A DNA stretch of 64,000 bases from Pseudomonadota bacterium (GCA_018240895.1 JAFEEX010000010.1:1-64000); one strand, 5' to 3'; counted from the stretch's first letter, positions 9,850-22,283 are shown. Made by a program: numbers and translations. Notes: generated by a model from the letters alone, not told the origin.

Positions 9850-11157
9850 TCAGTCAGTCGTTGCAAAACGCAGGAATTCCTGGGCGCTCATCGGTTGGGC
9901 GCGCAGGAAGCCCTGATAAACGGCGCAGCCTTCGGCCGCCACCAGTCCGCGCTGCGCCTCGCTCTCAATCCCTTCAGCCACAACCTTCAGCTCAAGCGCG
10001 CCGGCCATTGCCATGATAGCCCGCAGCACCGCCAGATCGCGCGCATCGCTCACTACACCGTCAATCATACTGCGATCAAGCTTGAGCAATTGCAGCGGCA
10101 GCAGCTTGAGATACCGGAAATTGCAGAAGCCCGCGCCAAAATCATCAAGCGCCACCCGCGCACCCTTCGCCGCCAAAGCCCCCAGCACATTGGCGGCATG
10201 GCTGACATCGGACAGCAGCACCTGTTCGGTAACCTCCACCGTCAGTCGCCACAGCGGGAAGCCGATCTCTTCGGCCAGCGCGATGAAATCACCGGCAAAG
10301 CCATCCGCCGCCAGATCATTGGGCGTGATGTTGAGCGACAGACGCAGGTCCATTGGCCAGGCCCTGGCACCGGTCAGCGCCAGCCGCGCAATATGCCGGG
10401 AAAGCTGGGTGACATGATCGGCCCGCTCGGCAACGGCGAATAGCGCGCCGGCACCGATCTTCCCCAGAACGGGGTGGTTCCACCGCGCCAGCGCCTCCGC
10501 ACCAACCAGGCGGTCGTCCGCGCAGGCAAACTGGGGCTGATAAACCACCTCTATCTCGTCACCATCCAGTGCGCGCAGCAGGTCTGCCTCAAGCTGGGCG
10601 GCGCTGCGTCCCGTCCGGATCCCCTCGCCATCGGCCCATTGCAGCCGCCGTCCGGGATTGATGGTCAGCCGCGACAGCGTTTCGCCCAGCCGGTCGAACA
10701 TGGAATCTGCGTCTTCATCAGCCAATCCACGCAGCAACGCGCCGCGCGGCGCAAGCCGCATGGTTGCCCCCATGCCGATAATCGGGCGGGACAGAATTTC
10801 CAGCAACTGGGCAGAGGCCATCTGCCACCGCTCGCGGCTGCACGGTTCCGCGCTGAGCAGCAGGAACTGTCCGCCACCACTGCGCGCGGCAAGCCACTTT
10901 CCGTCAAGCTCACTGGCGGCAAACTGTTTGATCCTCAGCGCCACTTCGGCAAGCGCGGCATCACCCGCCGCACTGCCATAGGCAAGGTTGACCGCGTCAA
11001 AGCGCCGCAGTCCTGCAAGCAATGCGTGAACCTGGTGCCCATCATCCAGCCACTGCGCCAGCCGTTCCAATGCGGCGTCGCGTCCGCAAAGCCCCGTAAC
11101 CGCATCGCGTGGCGGATCAAACTCATCGGAAATCGGCGCGGTCATCTGTTGGTCCAT
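9850..11157 (-). CDS. EAL-domain c-di-GMP phosphodiesterase with a degenerate GGDEF domain
   Basis: The protein has about 435 residues. Its N-terminal half is a GGDEF-like fold in which the active-site loop reads SGGGQF, so cyclase activity is unlikely; it may serve as a regulatory site. The C-terminal half keeps the EAL catalytic set: EALARWNHP near residue 219, NITPNDL, VEVTEQVLL, ALDDFGAGF, LKLDRSMI and VVAEGIES. It therefore probably hydrolyses c-di-GMP. No membrane segment is seen, so it should be cytoplasmic. The start is placed at ATG 11157 because AGGAGG lies 9 bases upstream; a TTG at 11193 is in frame but lacks this signal. Confidence 0.88.
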   Translation of the reverse strand: MDQQMTAPISDEFDPPRDAVTGLCGRDAALERLAQWLDDGHQVHALLAGLRRFDAVNLAYGSAAGDAALAEVALRIKQFAASELDGKWLAARSGGGQFLLLSAEPCSRERWQMASAQLLEILSRPIIGMGATMRLAPRGALLRGLADEDADSMFDRLGETLSRLTINPGRRLQWADGEGIRTGRSAAQLEADLLRALDGDEIEVVYQPQFACADDRLVGAEALARWNHPVLGKIGAGALFAVAERADHVTQLSRHIARLALTGARAWPMDLRLSLNITPNDLAADGFAGDFIALAEEIGFPLWRLTVEVTEQVLLSDVSHAANVLGALAAKGARVALDDFGAGFCNFRYLKLLPLQLLKLDRSMIDGVVSDARDLAVLRAIMAMAGALELKVVAEGIESEAQRGLVAAEGCAVYQGFLRAQPMSAQEFLRFATTD

Positions 11158-11223
11158 AAAGCCAAGCCTCCTACCAAATTGTTGCGTTGCCAAGCCTTCT
11201 CACGCGCCATATGCAGCCCGTGG

Positions 11224-12003
11224 ATGAAAACGCAGCCCCGCCTTGCGCTGATGCCGTCAGACACCGACCGTGCCCGCGAAGCCGCAGAGGCCTTGCGCGG
11301 GCTGGCCGATTTCGTTCCGCTTGACCGGGCGGACGTGCTGATCGTGCTGGGCGGCGATGGGCATATGCTGCACTGCCTGCACCATATGCTTGATCACGGG
11401 CGGGTGATTCCGGCCTATGGCCTCAACTACGGCACCGTCGGCTTCATGATGAACAAGCCGAAATCCAGCCGCAGCCTGCAGGAACGCATCGCCCGGGCCA
11501 GGCCCTTGGTGGTCACCCCCCTGGAAATGATCGCCACAACCGGCAGCGGTACAGAGGAAACCTTCAGCGCCATCAACGAGGTATCGCTGCTGCGCGAAAC
11601 GCGCCAGACCGCCAAGCTGGAAGTTTCGGTCAACGGCAAGATCCGCCTGCCCGAACTGTTCTGCGACGGCATTCTGGTGGCGACGCCGGCGGGATCGACC
11701 GCGTATAACCTGTCCGCCAATGGCCCGATCCTGCCGATGGGATCGAATATGCTGGCGCTGACCCCGATCAGCCCGTTCCGCCCGCGGCGCTGGCGCGGCG
11801 CGATCATTCCCGATCATTACGAAATGCAGTTCCGCGTGCTGGAGCCGGAAAAGCGCCCCGTTGCCGCGGTAGCGGACCAGAAGGAACTGCGTGACATTCT
11901 TGCGGTGCGGATTCGCGTCGCCCGCGAACAGCAACTGGAACTGCTGTTCGATCCCGGCCGGACGCTGGAAGAGCGGATCTTTGCAGAGCAGTTCCACTTC
12001 TGA
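11224..12003 (+). CDS. nadK: NAD kinase
   Basis: The 259-residue product has the NAD kinase motif LIVLGGDGHMLH near residue 42 and the nucleotide-binding segment DGILVATPAGSTAYNLSANGP. NAD kinase phosphorylates NAD+ to NADP+ using ATP in the cytoplasm. The open frame continues upstream to 10474, but that part is antisense to the EAL gene. ATG 11224 (MKTQPRLALMPSD) gives the usual short alphaproteobacterial form. It is divergent from the EAL gene. Confidence 0.95.
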   Translation: MKTQPRLALMPSDTDRAREAAEALRGLADFVPLDRADVLIVLGGDGHMLHCLHHMLDHGRVIPAYGLNYGTVGFMMNKPKSSRSLQERIARARPLVVTPLEMIATTGSGTEETFSAINEVSLLRETRQTAKLEVSVNGKIRLPELFCDGILVATPAGSTAYNLSANGPILPMGSNMLALTPISPFRPRRWRGAIIPDHYEMQFRVLEPEKRPVAAVADQKELRDILAVRIRVAREQQLELLFDPGRTLEERIFAEQFHF

Positions 12004-12025
12004 CGAATTTTGCGCGCGCACCGGC

Positions 12026-12053
12026 TTGCCAAACCCGGCGGCGCTGTTATAGG
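12026..12053 (+). promoter_or_regulatory. Candidate sigma-70 promoter for tRNA-Asn
   Basis: TTGCCA (12026-12031) and TATAGG (12048-12053) are separated by 16 bases and lie about 30 bases upstream of the tRNA, just after nadK ends. This is read by eye only. Confidence 0.45.
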
Positions 12054-12082
12054 CGCTCCCCTGCCCGCAGGCGGGGGATCAT

Positions 12083-12157
12083 TCCCCGATAGCTCAGCGG
12101 TAGAGTAGGTGACTGTTAATCACTTGGTCGTAGGTTCGAATCCTACTCGGGGAGCCA
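12083..12157 (+). tRNA. tRNA-Asn (anticodon GTT)
   Basis: The acceptor arm TCCCCGA pairs with TCGGGGA, the anticodon loop is CTGTTAA (GTT), the T-arm contains GGTTCGAATCC, and the 3' CCA is encoded. All cloverleaf arms can be drawn. Confidence 0.97.
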
Positions 12158-12173
12158 TCCCGCCCGGGCATTG

Positions 12174-12204
12174 AAAGCCCCGCCGTATTCCGGCGGGGCT
12201 TTTC
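12174..12204. terminator. Bidirectional hairpin terminator after tRNA-Asn
   Basis: A perfect 11-bp stem (AAAGCCCCGCC / GGCGGGGCTTT) with a 7-base loop is followed by T residues on the plus strand and begins with A residues, so it can work both ways. It would end the tRNA transcript and the convergent transporter gene. Confidence 0.85.
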
Positions 12205-12207
12205 ATT

Positions 12208-12948
12208 TCAGCCCAGCAAAAGCCGGCTCCCCGCCCAGATCGTCAGCGCGGCGGTCAACCAGCGGATCACCCGTTCCGGCAGGAACCGCAGCGCCAGAAC
12301 GCTGCCAAGCTGCCCGCCCAGGATTACCGCAACCAGCAGCGGCAGAGCGCCGCCCAGCGCCTCTCCAAACCGTTCCGGGCCGTTCTTGGCCAGTTGGCCG
12401 ATCAGCCCCGACACCGAATTGATCAGGATGAACAGGCTGGTGGTCGCGGCAATTTCCCGCGCCCGCGCCCAGCGGGTCAGGTGAAGCAAGGGCGCCAGGA
12501 ATATGCCCCCACCAATACCAACCAGCCCGGCCAGATAGCCCAGCGGTGCCGCCGCCCAGGCCATAAAGCGCGCCGCCGGTAAAGGCTGCGCCTCAGCCTC
12601 CGGCGCGCGGGGCAGCAGCAGCGCCAGTCCGGCCCCCACCAGACTCAGCCCCAGAATGAACAGGAAGGTCGCCTGCTTGATCGGCGTCAGCCCGCCCAGA
12701 AACGCCAGCGGCGCGGCGATCAGCGACAGCAGCAGCGCCTTGCGCCAGGGGATCACCCCACCGCGGGCAAAGCGCATGGTGCTGCCGGAAACGACCACGA
12801 TGTTGCAGGCCAGACTGACGATCGGCAGCAGCTTGTAGTCGAAACCAACCAGCGTCAGCAACGCGCTGTAGGTCGATCCGCCACCAAACCCGACCGATGC
12901 GTAAAGCAGGGCCGTGGCGAAGAAGCCCAGCGGCAGCCAAATCGTCAT
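12208..12948 (-). CDS. TauE/SafE (TSUP) family membrane transporter
   Basis: This 246-residue, very hydrophobic protein has about seven or eight membrane segments arranged as two related halves. The first half contains SVGFGGGSTYSALL and the second GLVGIGGGIFLAPLLHL, the paired glycine-rich motifs of the TSUP family. Members export or import sulfite, sulfonates or other organic anions across the inner membrane; the substrate here is unknown. It lies downstream of secA on the same strand with about 100 bases between, so it is probably a separate unit. It converges on the tRNA-Asn terminator. Confidence 0.85.
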   Translation of the reverse strand: MTIWLPLGFFATALLYASVGFGGGSTYSALLTLVGFDYKLLPIVSLACNIVVVSGSTMRFARGGVIPWRKALLLSLIAAPLAFLGGLTPIKQATFLFILGLSLVGAGLALLLPRAPEAEAQPLPAARFMAWAAAPLGYLAGLVGIGGGIFLAPLLHLTRWARAREIAATTSLFILINSVSGLIGQLAKNGPERFGEALGGALPLLVAVILGGQLGSVLALRFLPERVIRWLTAALTIWAGSRLLLG

Positions 12949-13048
12949 GCTTTCCTCCCGCAGGCGGAAGGCCGGGCTGGCCGCTCCTCACCAAGGCGGA
13001 AAAGTGCTTACCCGCCCTTGCCTGGCCCGACAAGTCAGGCGGCTGGGG

Positions 13049-15793
13049 TCAGGTCGATGCGCCGTGGCAATGCTTGTATTTCTCGCCCGAACCGCAAGGG
13101 CACGGCGCATTGCGCGACAGGCCCAGGCCGGCATAGGGATCAGCGTCACCGGGGCGCGGCAGAACCGCGCTGGCCGCCGATGCGCCCATCCCCGCCCCGC
13201 CCAGCGCGCTCATCATTGTCGCGGCACCGGGTATGGACGGTATTGCATCGTTTTCACCGGTGAAGGGATCGATGTGGCTGGTCAGGAAATCAGGCAGATC
13301 GGGCAGCTCAACTTGATCGGGCATCCTTAGTTCGCTGTTCATCAGCACCCGGGTCACGTCCTCGCGGATGGCTTCAAGCATCCGTTCGAACAGGCCGAAC
13401 GCCTCCTGCTTGTACTCGTTGATCGGGGTTTTTTGTGCATAGGCGCGCAGAAACACCACCTGTCGCAGCGCATCCAGCGTGGCCAGATGCTCCTTCCAAT
13501 AGTGATCGAGCCGTTCCAGCAGCACCTGCTTTTCAACCTGACGCCAGATTGCCCCGTCTTCACCAATCTTTCCGGCCATCTTGCCATCGGCCGTTTCAAC
13601 CAGACGGGTTTCGACGATTTCCGGCTCGATACCGTCTTCTTCCATCCATTGATCGATCGGCGCATCGATGCCCAGCACATCAGCGCTGCGGGCCTTCAAC
13701 CCATCGACATTCCATTGTTCAGGATAGGATCCCGGCGGGCAGGCTTCCCCAACCATCGTGTTGATGGTGTCATGCCGCATATCCAGCACCACATCGTCGA
13801 TCGTTTCCGCGTCCATGATATCGGCGCGCTGTTCATAGATCACCTTGCGCTGGTCGTTCATCACGTCGTCGTATTCGACAACCTGCTTGCGGATATCATA
13901 ATTGCGCGCCTCAACCTTCTTCTGCGCGGTCTCGATAGCTTTGGAAAGCCAGCGCGATCCGATCGCCTCGCCATCGGCCAGGTTCGAATTCATCATCTTG
14001 GCAAACAGCGTATCCGGCCCGAAGATGCGCAGCAGATCATCCTCGAGGCACAGATAAAACTTCGACAGGCCCGGGTCGCCCTGACGGCCCGAACGGCCGC
14101 GAAGCTGATTGTCGATGCGGCGGCTTTCGTGCCGTTCGGTGCCAATCACGCACAGCCCGCCGGCGGCAAGCACCTGCGCCTTCTCGGCCTCGATCTCGGC
14201 CTTGATCCGCTCGATCGTCGCATCGCGCTCCGGCCCTTCCGGCACATCGGCCAGTTCGTCTTCGGTGCGAAATTCCAGGTTGCCGCCCAGCTTGATGTCG
14301 GTGCCGCGCCCGGCCATGTTGGTGGCGATCGTCACCGCGCCCAGCCGCCCGGCCTGCGCAACGATGTGGGCTTCCATCTCGTGGAAGCGGGCGTTCAGCA
14401 CGTTATGCTTGACGTCAAGCTGCTTGAGATAGTCGGACAGCAGTTCCGATTTCTCGATCGAAACCGTACCGACCAGCACCGGCTGCCCGGCGGCGGATTT
14501 CTCACCAATCAGCTTGGCGATCGCTTGGAACTTGTCAGCGGTGTTCTTGTAGAACTCGTCTTCCTCGTCAACGCGCTGAACCGGGACGTTGGTGGGAATG
14601 GTGACGACATTCATCTTGTAGATGTCGAAAAATTCCGGTGCCTCGGTCGCCGCCGTGCCGGTCATGCCGGACAGCTTGGGATACATCCGGAAATAGTTCT
14701 GGAAGGTGATCGATGCCATCGTCTGGTTTTCCGGCTCGATCGTGACGCCTTCCTTGGCCTCCACCGCCTGATGCAAGCCGTTTGACCAGCGCCGGCCATC
14801 CATCATCCGGCCGGTGAACTCATCGATGATCACAACCTTGCCGTCCTTGACGATGTAGTCGATGTCCCGCTTGAACATGACATTGGCCTTCAGGCCCTGG
14901 TCAAGGTGGTGAACCACCTGGGTATTTTCGACGTCATAAAGGTTCGAGCCGACCAGCAGGCCGGCGTTTTCCAGCAGCCGTTCGGCCCTTTCAACGCCGT
15001 CTTCGGTCAGGGTGATGTTCTTGGTCTTTTCATCGGCCTCGTAATCTTCCGGAACCAGCTGCTTCACAATCGCATCGACCGAGACATAGAGGTCGGTCTT
15101 GTCATCGGTGGGGCCGGAAATGATCAGCGGCGTGCGCGCTTCGTCGATCAGGATCGAATCGACCTCGTCAACAATTGCATAGTTGAATGGCCGGTGGACC
15201 ATCTGGCTGCGCTCATGCTTCATGTTGTCGCGCAGATAGTCGAAGCCCAGCTCGTTGTTGGTGGCATAGGTAATGTCGGAATTGTAGGCTTCGCGGCGTT
15301 GCTCCTCGGTCAGGTTGGGCACGATCACGCCCACGGTCAGGCCCAGGAAGGTATAGATCTGCCCCATCCATTCGGCATCGCGGCGGGCAAGGTAATCGTT
15401 GACGGTAACAACGTGAACGCCCTTGCCCTCCAGCGCGTTGAGATAGACCGCCAGGGTTGCCACCAGCGTCTTGCCTTCACCGGTGCGCATTTCCGCGATT
15501 TCGCCGCGGTGAAGCACCATGCCGCCAATCATCTGCACGTCGAAATGGCGCATACCCAGCACCCGGGTCGATGCCTCTCGCACGGTGGCGAAGGCTTCGG
15601 GCAGGATGTCGTCCAGCGTCTTGCCATCGGCGAGCTGAGCGCGGAACTTGGTGGTCTGTGCGGCCAGTTCTTCATTGCTGAGCGCTTGCAGCGCCGGTTC
15701 ATAAGCAGCGATCTGGCGCACGACCTTGTCGAGCGACTTGACGTAACGGTCATTGGATGAACCGAAAAGGGCCTTGGCGATGGAGCCGAGCAT
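13049..15793 (-). CDS. secA: Preprotein translocase ATPase SecA
   Basis: The 914-residue product starts [16 protein letters not shown]. It has Walker A (MRTGEGKT) near residue 103, the [19 protein letters not shown] segment, the helicase-like [13 protein letters not shown] motif, and a C-terminal zinc-binding SecB-interaction tail ([17 protein letters not shown]). SecA drives Sec-dependent protein export at the inner membrane. ATG 15793 is preferred over an in-frame TTG at 15799 because AGGA sits 8 bases upstream of it. Confidence 0.98.
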   Translation of the reverse strand: MLGSIAKALFGSSNDRYVKSLDKVVRQIAAYEPALQALSNEELAAQTTKFRAQLADGKTLDDILPEAFATVREASTRVLGMRHFDVQMIGGMVLHRGEIAEMRTGEGKTLVATLAVYLNALEGKGVHVVTVNDYLARRDAEWMGQIYTFLGLTVGVIVPNLTEEQRREAYNSDITYATNNELGFDYLRDNMKHERSQMVHRPFNYAIVDEVDSILIDEARTPLIISGPTDDKTDLYVSVDAIVKQLVPEDYEADEKTKNITLTEDGVERAERLLENAGLLVGSNLYDVENTQVVHHLDQGLKANVMFKRDIDYIVKDGKVVIIDEFTGRMMDGRRWSNGLHQAVEAKEGVTIEPENQTMASITFQNYFRMYPKLSGMTGTAATEAPEFFDIYKMNVVTIPTNVPVQRVDEEDEFYKNTADKFQAIAKLIGEKSAAGQPVLVGTVSIEKSELLSDYLKQLDVKHNVLNARFHEMEAHIVAQAGRLGAVTIATNMAGRGTDIKLGGNLEFRTEDELADVPEGPERDATIERIKAEIEAEKAQVLAAGGLCVIGTERHESRRIDNQLRGRSGRQGDPGLSKFYLCLEDDLLRIFGPDTLFAKMMNSNLADGEAIGSRWLSKAIETAQKKVEARNYDIRKQVVEYDDVMNDQRKVIYEQRADIMDAETIDDVVLDMRHDTINTMVGEACPPGSYPEQWNVDGLKARSADVLGIDAPIDQWMEEDGIEPEIVETRLVETADGKMAGKIGEDGAIWRQVEKQVLLERLDHYWKEHLATLDALRQVVFLRAYAQKTPINEYKQEAFGLFERMLEAIREDVTRVLMNSELRMPDQVELPDLPDFLTSHIDPFTGENDAIPSIPGAATMMSALGGAGMGASAASAVLPRPGDADPYAGLGLSRNAPCPCGSGEKYKHCHGAST

Positions 15794-15883
15794 GGGCAAT
15801 TCCTGCGATTACAAAGATATGGGAAAGGCCCGCGCTGGCATTCAGAGCCGCGCAGGCTGGATCAGACGGATGGCAGACGTGCG

Positions 15884-16162
15884 CTATTCAAAAGCGCGGT
15901 CAGCCCCGAAATAGACAGTGGGAATATACACCCGCGGACGCGGGGCGCGGGCTTTGCCGGCGGTTTTGCCGCGCGAGTCGACCAGCAAGGCCGGGCTGCT
16001 TCCCGGCACCGCCACCACCGCGCAAGCACGGCAGGTCAGGTCCAGGCTTTCGATCGCGCCAACTTCGGCGCTGCCCGCTCCGCCCATGCGTGCCTGCGCC
16101 GGGGCGACCGGCGCGACAAGGCCGGCGAGAAGCGCCAGCAGGGCAAGGACAAAACGGTTCAT
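15884..16162 (-). CDS. Small secreted hypothetical protein
   Basis: A 92-residue protein starting MNRFVLALLALLAGLVAP carries a clear Sec signal peptide ending near APAQA. The mature part has a CRAC cysteine pair and a basic stretch ending in VYIPTVYFGADRAFE. I recognise no family. It lies 90 bases upstream of secA on the same strand. A longer frame reaches 16267, but the signal peptide fixes the likely start at 16162. Confidence 0.6.
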   Translation of the reverse strand: MNRFVLALLALLAGLVAPVAPAQARMGGAGSAEVGAIESLDLTCRACAVVAVPGSSPALLVDSRGKTAGKARAPRPRVYIPTVYFGADRAFE

Positions 16163-16315
16163 GCGCGCGGGATATAGTGCGGAGAGGTTAACGCGTCCAG
16201 TACGGCGTACATCACGCCCGCCAAAACGCCCGTGCGCCGCACCTGCTGATGCAGATGCGGCGCACATGGAACGTGCCGGGGCCGCGAGGCGGCGGCCCGC
16301 CGGCAGGAAACCGTC

Positions 16316-16588
16316 TTAGTTGACGGCGTCCTTCAGGCCCTTGCCGGCCTTGAACTTCGGCTGAGACGAAGCCTTGATCTTCATCGGTTCGCCGGTGCGC
16401 GGGTTGCGACCGGTGGAAGCCTTGCGCTTGGCAACCGAGAAGGTGCCGAAGCCAACGAGACGAACTTCATCGCCCTTCTTGAGCGCGCCGGAAATCGCGT
16501 CGAAGACGCCTTCGACAGCCTTGGTGGCATCGCTCTTCGACAGGCCGCTCGCATCCGCCACGGCGCTGATCAGATCGTTCTTGTTCAT
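16316..16588 (-). CDS. hupB: DNA-binding protein HU
   Basis: The 90-residue protein starts MNKNDLISAVADASGLSK and contains GFGTFSVAKRKASTGRNPRTG, with the RNPRTG tip of the beta-arm that wraps DNA. Length and sequence are those of a HU subunit, which bends and compacts chromosomal DNA. The symbol hupB is conventional; HU paralogues cannot be told apart here. It stands between lon and the secreted small protein on the same strand, the common lon-hup order in proteobacteria. Its own promoter probably lies in the 243-base gap downstream of lon. Confidence 0.95.
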   Translation of the reverse strand: MNKNDLISAVADASGLSKSDATKAVEGVFDAISGALKKGDEVRLVGFGTFSVAKRKASTGRNPRTGEPMKIKASSQPKFKAGKGLKDAVN

Positions 16589-16831
16589 TCGGGAACCCCC
16601 TAAAATATGAATTGCAGTGGTTGTTGTTGATTCGCCTCGAAAGGTGGCGGGACTTGAACCGCTTTTTACCGGGGCTGTCAAAGCCAATCGGCGGAATTAT
16701 CGCCCGAATATCCCCTATTTTCCGCCATTTTCGACGAATGGAGAGCTTGCAGGGGCCTGTCACTGCGATGGTGCAATGCAGCAAGCCGGATTCGCGCTCC
16801 GGTTGCGGCATTGCAGCATCATTGCGCCGAA

Positions 16832-19249
<2,418 letters not shown>

Positions 19250-19463
19250 GCAATGTCCATTCATGTCCGGCGCCCCTTGGCGCCATGCCCGGTCAGACGG
19301 GCTTTGAAACGGGATATGGGGTCGGCAGTCACGCCGCGCAATGGCGCGCGGACGCTAGACTGTGGAATGACGCGGCGTCATTGCGCGCGGAGCATAAGGG
19401 CCGCTTGCCAAACCCGGCCCACCCGCTACCCATGTGAGCCATAGCACCGATACAAGGACCACC

Positions 19464-20753
19464 ATGCGCTCCGCCATCATTGCCACGCTTGCCGCCCTCA
19501 CCCTTGCGGCACCCGCCCTGGCCCAGCCCACGGTGATCACCGCCGATCGCTATCTTGACGTCGCCAGCGGGCGCTATGTCGATCATCCCGCGATCTTCGT
19601 CGGTGATGACGGACGGATCACCTCGATTGCGGACGCACGCACCGTGCGCTGGACAGCCGATACGGTCCATATCGATCTGGGCGGAAAGACCCTGGTGCCC
19701 GGATTGATCGATATGCACGTTCATCTGGACAGCCCTGCCGATATCGGCGGCTATCGCGGGCTGGAATTTACCGACAGTTTCTTCGCGATGACCGCGGTGG
19801 CAAACGGACGCGCCATGCTGGATGCGGGCTTTACCACGGTGCGCAATGTCGGATCGACCAACTGGGATGACATCGGTCTGAATCAGGCGATTGAAAACGG
19901 CTATGTCGCCGGCCCGCGGATAATCGGTGCCGGCTATACCCTTGGGGCAACCGGCAGCCATTGTGACATCACCGGTTTTCCGCCCAGCATGGACAAGGGC
20001 CACAAGGCCGAAGGCGTTGCCGATTCGCCGGACGAATTCCGCTATCAGGTGCGCCGGCAGAAGAAATACGGCGCGCAGATCATCAAGATCTGCGCCACTG
20101 GCGGGGTATTCTCGCACGGGGACGAGCCCGGCCAGCAGCAATTGACCGCCGCTGAACTGGAAGCGATCGCCGATGAAGCGCACATGGCCGGGCTGCGCGT
20201 GGCCGCCCATGCCCACGGTGCGGCGGGAATCAAGGCGGCGATCCGCGCTGGAATCGACACGATCGAGCACGCCAGCCTGGTCGATGATGAAGGGATCAAG
20301 CTGGCCCTTGCCCGCAAGCAACCGGTGTGGTTCGCGATGGACATCTACAACACCGATTACACCCAGGCCGAAGGCAAGAAGAACGGTACGCTGGAAGACA
20401 ACCTGCGCAAGGACCGCGAAATCGGCCAGATCCAGCGCGACAATTTTCGCAAGGCGTTCAAGGCCGGGGTGCGGATGATTTTCGGCTCGGACGCGGGGGT
20501 GATGCCGCATGGCCAGGTTGGAAAGCAATTCGCGGTGATGGTGCAATACGGGATGACCCCGCTCGACGCGATCCGCGCCGCCACGCTCAACGCGGCGCAG
20601 GCTTTGGGGCGCGAAGGTGATGTGGGCCAGATCGCCGCGGGGCGCTATGCCGACATGGTTGCGGTTGACGGCGATCCGCTGGCCGATGTGCGCCTGCTTG
20701 AACACGTCAGCGGGGTGATCAAGGGCGGCAAACGAATCGAACCGGCACGCTGA
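19464..20753 (+). CDS. Secreted metal-dependent amidohydrolase
   Basis: The 429-residue protein has a Sec signal peptide (MRSAIIATLAALTLAAPALAQ) and the amidohydrolase metal-site motifs. These are DMHVHL near residue 83, a lysine in IIKICATGGVFSHGDEPG, histidines in AAHAHGAAG and TIEHASL, and aspartate in FGSDAGVMPHG. The type resembles imidazolonepropionase/Xaa-Pro dipeptidase-like amidohydrolases of sphingomonads and xanthomonads; the substrate is unknown. ATG 19464 follows AAGGA; an upstream in-frame GTG at 19434 would place residues before the signal peptide. Only 3 bases separate it from the next gene, so they are co-transcribed. Confidence 0.88.
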   Translation: MRSAIIATLAALTLAAPALAQPTVITADRYLDVASGRYVDHPAIFVGDDGRITSIADARTVRWTADTVHIDLGGKTLVPGLIDMHVHLDSPADIGGYRGLEFTDSFFAMTAVANGRAMLDAGFTTVRNVGSTNWDDIGLNQAIENGYVAGPRIIGAGYTLGATGSHCDITGFPPSMDKGHKAEGVADSPDEFRYQVRRQKKYGAQIIKICATGGVFSHGDEPGQQQLTAAELEAIADEAHMAGLRVAAHAHGAAGIKAAIRAGIDTIEHASLVDDEGIKLALARKQPVWFAMDIYNTDYTQAEGKKNGTLEDNLRKDREIGQIQRDNFRKAFKAGVRMIFGSDAGVMPHGQVGKQFAVMVQYGMTPLDAIRAATLNAAQALGREGDVGQIAAGRYADMVAVDGDPLADVRLLEHVSGVIKGGKRIEPAR

Positions 20754-20756
20754 CCA

Positions 20757-21482
20757 ATGCGCATCGCGATTGTTTTCTCGGCCCTGGCCTTCGCCGTGCC
20801 CGCTGCGGCTGGTCCTCCGTTCCTGACCGACGACCCGGTGCCGACCGACACCGGCCACTGGGAAATCTATGGCCCCTTCGCCGATATCGAAGGCAGGGGT
20901 GGGGACTATGCCGGATCGACCGGGGCAGAGATCAACTATGGTGCAGCGGCGGGCGTGCAGATCACTGTCGGCCTGCCGATCGCCTATGCTCACGATGCCA
21001 GCGGCGGGAAAGCCGCCGGCGGCGACTTTGAACTGTCCGTCAAATACCGCGTGTTCGAAGATGCCGGGACCGGCTTGTCAGTGGCGATCTTTCCGGGCCT
21101 GACCGTGCCGACCGCGGGCAAGGCGCTGGGCGCGGGGCGGGTAACGGCGCTGCTTCCGGTCTGGGCGCAGAAGGATTTCGGCCCGTGGTCGCTGTTTGGC
21201 GGGGGCGGTTATGCAATCAACCCTGGCCCCGGAAACCGTGACTACTGGACCGGCGGCCTTGCCCTGTCGCGCCAGTTCGGCCAGCGCGTGCTGGTGGGGA
21301 TAGAGGCCGATCGGCAGGGGCCGGACGCGATTGGCGCTGGCGGCAAAACCAGCCTGGGGATCGGCACGATCATCAGCCTGGGCAAACCGTTCCGCCTGCT
21401 TGCCTCTGGCGGGCCGACCTTTGAAGACGGGGCTGGCCGCGCCGGATATCATGGTTATATCGCCCTGGGGCTCGATCTTTAG
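20757..21482 (+). CDS. Outer-membrane beta-barrel-like protein (MetA-pathway/transporter type)
   Basis: This 241-residue protein has a short signal peptide (MRIAIVFSALAFAVPAAAG) followed at once by PPFLTDDPVPTDTGHWEIY. That opening is seen in small outer-membrane proteins annotated as transporter or phenol-MetA-pathway family. The rest alternates aromatic and glycine-rich strands and ends GYIALGLDL, consistent with a beta-barrel. Its role is unknown. It sits 3 bases after the amidohydrolase, and its stop codon overlaps the ribosome-binding site of the next gene, so the three genes look like one operon. Confidence 0.65.
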   Translation: MRIAIVFSALAFAVPAAAGPPFLTDDPVPTDTGHWEIYGPFADIEGRGGDYAGSTGAEINYGAAAGVQITVGLPIAYAHDASGGKAAGGDFELSVKYRVFEDAGTGLSVAIFPGLTVPTAGKALGAGRVTALLPVWAQKDFGPWSLFGGGGYAINPGPGNRDYWTGGLALSRQFGQRVLVGIEADRQGPDAIGAGGKTSLGIGTIISLGKPFRLLASGGPTFEDGAGRAGYHGYIALGLDL

Positions 21483-21491
21483 GAGACGCGC

Positions 21492-22283
21492 GTGACGCAA
21501 GACCAGACGATGAAGGCCTTGTCCAAGGTTCCGGCGGTTACGCTGGGGTTCTGGATCATCAAGATCCTGGCGACCACCCTGGGCGAAACCGGCGGCGATG
21601 CGTTGTCGATGACCTATAAGCTCGGTTATCTGGCCAGCAGCGCCATTTTCATTGTCCCGCTGATCGTGCTGGTCATCGCCCAGATCCGCGCCCGCGCGTT
21701 CCATCCCGCGCTCTATTGGGCAACGATCATCGCATCGACCACGGCCGGAACCACCATGGCGGATTTTTCCACCCGATCACTGGGGATCGGTTATCCGGGC
21801 GGGTCGCTGTTGCTGTTCGGCGCGGTTCTGGCCTGCCTGCTCGCCTGGCATCGCAGCCTTGGCAGCATTGATGTCAACACCATCACCACCCCGCGCGCAG
21901 AGGGGTTCTATTGGTTGACCATCACCTTTTCCCAAACGTTGGGTACGGCGCTGGGTGATTGGCTGGCGGCATCGCCAACGGAAAATCCCGCCGGCATCGG
22001 CCTGGGCTATCTGGGCGGCGCGCTGGTGTTTGGCACAGCATTGGCAATCATCTGGCTGCTTTATGCCCGCACCGGCGTCAGCCGGGTCACCCTGTTCTGG
22101 GCCGCGTTCATCCTGACCCGCCCGTTGGGGGCCACCGTGGGCGATTTTCTGGACAAGCCGCTTGATCACGGCGGACTGGCGCTCAGCCGCCCGCTTGCCT
22201 CGCTGGTGCTGGCCGCGCTGATCGCCGTGCTGATCTGGCTGCTTCCCCAGCGCGCGGGGGAACATCCGGGGGCAAAAGCCTGA
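21492..22283 (+). CDS. COG4705-type repeated membrane protein
   Basis: This 263-residue protein is made of about eight membrane helices in four repeats, each carrying a T/G-rich then acidic motif: LATTLGETGGD, ASTTAGTTMADF, FSQTLGTALGDW and LTRPLGATVGDF. This fits the uncharacterised COG4705 membrane-anchored family. It starts at GTG 21492 with AGGAG just upstream, overlapping the stop of the previous gene. The regularly spaced buried Asp/Glu residues suggest an ion- or metal-conducting role, which is inference. It converges with ybaB 19 bases later. Confidence 0.7.
   Translation: MTQDQTMKALSKVPAVTLGFWIIKILATTLGETGGDALSMTYKLGYLASSAIFIVPLIVLVIAQIRARAFHPALYWATIIASTTAGTTMADFSTRSLGIGYPGGSLLLFGAVLACLLAWHRSLGSIDVNTITTPRAEGFYWLTITFSQTLGTALGDWLAASPTENPAGIGLGYLGGALVFGTALAIIWLLYARTGVSRVTLFWAAFILTRPLGATVGDFLDKPLDHGGLALSRPLASLVLAALIAVLIWLLPQRAGEHPGAKA

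Noticed and set aside
10474..11223. N-terminal extension of NAD kinase
   Set aside because: It is antisense to the EAL gene; the kinase starts normally at 11224.
19300..19330. Heat-shock (sigma-32) promoter for lon based on CCCCATAT
   Set aside because: No CTTGAA-like -35 at a suitable distance.
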